Assembly (NCBI GenBank): GCA_042408415.1
Contig: JBHORE010000059.1
Coordinates: forward strand, 8,746-72,745
Length of the DNA: 64,000 bases
Source of the DNA: Thermobaculum sp042408415
Lineage (GTDB): Bacteria; Chloroflexota; Chloroflexia; Thermobaculales; Thermobaculaceae
Direction: 5' to 3'
Positions 62,585-64,000 of the stretch are shown here, one piece after another. The notes under the pieces are model-generated. The model searched no databases. It had not been told where the DNA came from and saw only the letters and a list, made by a program, of their open reading frames with translations. How positions within the stretch are numbered: the stretch's first letter is position 1; each line of letters opens with the position of its first letter. The position numbers and the translations under genes are program-made.

Positions 62585-63469
62585 ATGTCCAACATAGACG
62601 AACACGCATCCTCTAGCCAGCACGATGTGCTGAGCGAGACCCTGATCGAGGGCGTCAACCGCGCCCCCTTCTACGAACGGATATTCAGCTCCCTCGAACA
62701 GCAGCGGCACTGGATGCTCGCCAACTCATGGCTCACACTTGGCTGCTGCTTCAATCAGCGCCGAGGGGATGTGCCTTGCTGGCCGCTGCTGTTCGATCCT
62801 GAAGGGGTTCTTTTGAACAAAAATCTCCGGCCTCGGCACATCTGCTATACCGTCATGACCACTTCCATCGAGCTCTGGCGCAAGAGAAAGGGAGGGGTAA
62901 TATCTTGGATTCCTGACGAGCCCTTCCCTGTGGGGAGGAAGGCATGGCTCGAGCGCCTCGAGTACTACAAAGGCTGGCGTGGCGGGGTGTTCTCCAACGA
63001 ACACCTGGCCGAGCCCGCCTTGTGGATGCCCTTCGAGGGACAAGAGTACGCCTACCTCATACTCTCAGCTCCAGGAGTGGAGCTGTTCGGCTTGACCACG
63101 TGTGATGACGACCGCTACTGCCGCCTGGACAAAGCTGCGTTCCGACTCACAGGCACCGCCCCCACCATCCCACCAGTGGTTGACGCTTTCCGTCGGTGGT
63201 GGGCACAGTTCCAGGGGAAGCCCGTCACTGGACGCCCCAGAGGGAGCGACCTCTTTGGCGGCTCCCAGCAGGATTTCCTGCAAGTTGTGGGCGCAGCTGT
63301 ACACGCCCTGCGAGTGAGAGGCAAGCGCCCCTCGCAGGAGGCCGTTGCCGACTATTTGGATGCCAACGACCTGCCAGGGTGCTCGGAGCGATTGCTTCGA
63401 CGCAAGCTGCGCGAGTACGGCTTCACGAGCTGGCAAGACCTCCTTGATGCCCTCGACACAGCGGAATAG
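62585..63469 (+). CDS. Unknown 294-residue protein of the element
   Basis: 294 residues with TAGGAGGCAGAAAAG before ATG. Rich in Trp, Arg and Leu. An N-terminal part (to about 200) has no familiar motif (WLTLGCCFNQRRGDVPCWPLL; KAWLERLEYYKGWRGG). The C-terminal 70 residues look like a helix-turn-helix for DNA binding (RPSQEAVADYLDANDLPGCS, then RRKLREYGFTSWQDLLD). Base composition (about 60% G+C) differs from the host. Could be a replication, regulatory or defence protein of the element; no function is assigned. Confidence 0.7.
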   Translation: MSNIDEHASSSQHDVLSETLIEGVNRAPFYERIFSSLEQQRHWMLANSWLTLGCCFNQRRGDVPCWPLLFDPEGVLLNKNLRPRHICYTVMTTSIELWRKRKGGVISWIPDEPFPVGRKAWLERLEYYKGWRGGVFSNEHLAEPALWMPFEGQEYAYLILSAPGVELFGLTTCDDDRYCRLDKAAFRLTGTAPTIPPVVDAFRRWWAQFQGKPVTGRPRGSDLFGGSQQDFLQVVGAAVHALRVRGKRPSQEAVADYLDANDLPGCSERLLRRKLREYGFTSWQDLLDALDTAE

Positions 63470-63542
63470 TTTTTTGTCCTGTTTTTGACCGCCTCGATCA
63501 GGATAGCCTCCTCTTTGACGACAACAAAAGAGGAGGTTTCAG

Positions 63543-63731
63543 GTGAAAATCAGGCTGGATATCGACACGGAAACTGCCGAGCGTCTGGTGGAGGCTGCGG
63601 TGGCCGAGCGCCGGCCGATAGCTATGCAGGCTGAGGTGCTGTTGCGGCGAGCCCTCGGCCTGCCTGATGAGCGCTGGGAGCCAACCGAAGCACAGTGTGC
63701 GAGAGAGGAGGGGGCCGATGGACGCGCGTAG
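63543..63731 (+). CDS. Ribbon-helix-helix-like small protein
   Basis: 62 residues, GTG start with AGGAGGTTTCAG upstream. MKIRLDIDTETAERLVEAA followed by RRPIAMQAEVLLRRALGL has the strand-helix-helix layout of small RHH DNA-binding proteins, as in plasmid and phage regulators. The 3' end overlaps the next gene by 14 bases. It may be a copy-number or excision regulator. Confidence 0.6.
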   Translation: MKIRLDIDTETAERLVEAAVAERRPIAMQAEVLLRRALGLPDERWEPTEAQCAREEGADGRA

Positions 63732-63915
63732 AGAATCCCGCTGCCTCTCCATCCGGGAGGTCGCTGCAGAGCTGGGCATCAGTAGAACAACTGCCTGGGA
63801 GTTGGTCAAGGAAGGTCAGCTGCCTGCGGTGCGAATCACCCCACGCTGTCTGCGTGTCGCGCGTGAGGATCTCGAGCGGTTCATTCAGTCCCATCGTGAG
63901 GAGGCGCACCGATGA
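63718..63915 (+). CDS. Excisionase/HTH_17-type DNA-binding protein
   Basis: 65 residues from ATG 63718 (GAGGAGGGGG upstream); a longer frame from 63667 is less likely. CLSIREVAAELGISRTTAWEL, then VKEGQLPAVRI and LRVAREDLERFIQSH, the winged-helix pattern of MerR-like excisionases. In integrated elements these proteins steer the recombinase toward excision, in line with the tRNA att site. Its TGA overlaps the next ATG (ATGA). Confidence 0.85.
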   Translation: MDARRESRCLSIREVAAELGISRTTAWELVKEGQLPAVRITPRCLRVAREDLERFIQSHREEAHR

Positions 63916-64000
63916 CCCCTCCCACTGGAAGCGATCTACAGGAGATAAAGGCTCGGCTGAGCAGTATCGACCTTGCCGCACGGCTGTTCGGGTGCAACTT
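63912..64000 (+). CDS. Start of a further ORF, possibly a replication protein or primase (partial)
   Basis: Only 29 codons are in the window. The frame opens MTPPTGSDLQEIKARLSSID and continues LAARLFGCN. The SSIDLAARLFG part resembles the beginning of phage or plasmid primases, where a helix precedes a CHC2 zinc finger. It is translationally coupled to the excisionase-like gene through ATGA and continues past base 64000. The call is tentative. Confidence 0.5.
   Translation, partial: MTPPTGSDLQEIKARLSSIDLAARLFGCN

Larger units (their letters stand above)
62276..64000. mobile_element. Left part of an integrated element, continues past the window
   Basis: From the tRNA fragment onward the DNA is clearly richer in G+C (62% on the line at 63241 against about 47% on the line at 3001). 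It holds short direct repeats, an unknown protein, a ribbon-helix-helix-like protein, an excisionase-like HTH protein and the start of a further ORF with a primase-like first segment. No integrase is in view; it may lie beyond 64000. Type (prophage, ICE or integrated plasmid) is undetermined. Confidence 0.65.

Noticed and set aside
62246..62710. 154-residue frame on the minus strand across the att region, with an ending typical of tRNA-derived reading (GVRVPPGTP).
   Set aside because: It reads through the tRNA fragment and the repeats, and overlaps the well-supported gene at 62585. No ribosome site.
1..64000. CRISPR arrays, IS elements and complete tRNA or rRNA genes.
   Set aside because: I found no spaced repeats of 25-40 bases, no transposase motifs (DDE/HUH), and no full cloverleaf; only the tRNA fragment at 62276-62328.

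Overview
The window looks like a piece of chromosome from a thermophilic, Thermobaculum-like or Chloroflexota-like bacterium. This is inferred from gene content: a CysO/MoeZ/CysM/M67 cysteine module, SBP56, manganese catalase, an NHL/thioredoxin protein, coaBC-coaX-panC, DUF4383 and UPF0102. It was not tested by alignment. Most genes are on the minus strand, in tight operons with overlapping ends. No rRNA, no complete tRNA, no IS element and no CRISPR array were seen. No stretch over 300 bases lacks a gene. Base composition changes along the window: hand counts on single 60-base lines gave about 47% G+C at 3001, 53% at 58081 and 62% at 63241.

1-6.6 kb: an envelope-stress block with PspA, a membrane protein with a DUF4178-like domain, a DUF2207 protein and a newly noticed 59-residue membrane ORF. 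DUF1269-like, PRC-barrel-like and YtxH proteins and a rhomboid protease follow. 6.6-10.4 kb: coenzyme A genes (coaBC, coaX, panC) with a DUF2520 Rossmann gene. 10.4-15.5 kb: C-terminal processing protease, RodZ-like protein, pgsA, a duplicated-domain lipoprotein, yraN, rnhB and rplS. 15.6-26.4 kb: small membrane protein, GNAT, DUF951, MFS, slipin, uvrB, yceI divergent from an HxlR regulator, and a MarR-MFS-ABC exporter operon.

26.6-49.6 kb: mostly metabolism and transport. It holds an NHL/thioredoxin protein, a sugar ABC importer with an amine oxidase and a deacetylase-like protein, a subtilase, pyrF, corA and a ferredoxin-reductase-like flavoprotein. It also holds a zinc-site-less dehydrogenase, a serine hydrolase beside a frameshifted isomerase pseudogene, a UbiA-type prenyltransferase, membrane proteins, a transglutaminase-like protein and a sugar nucleotidyltransferase.

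49.6-58.8 kb: the most interesting host region. Eight same-strand genes encode CysM-type cysteine synthase, a fusion of a CysO-like ubiquitin-fold sulfur carrier to its E1-like activating enzyme, two rhodaneses, SBP56/methanethiol oxidase, beta-carbonic anhydrase, an M67 (Mec-like) JAMM peptidase and an HD phosphohydrolase. Divergent from these lie a Fur/PerR-type regulator and a manganese catalase. Together they can plausibly make sulfide, load it on CysO, transfer it into cysteine and deal with peroxide.

58.8-62.3 kb: a PadR regulator and modA-modB without modC. At 62276-62328 sits the 3' part of a tRNA-Arg(GCG) gene with no 5' half. From there to the window end the DNA is G+C rich and carries short direct repeats, an unknown 294-residue protein, a ribbon-helix-helix-like protein, an excisionase-type HTH protein and the start of a further ORF. 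This is best read as one end of an integrated mobile element that continues past base 64000.
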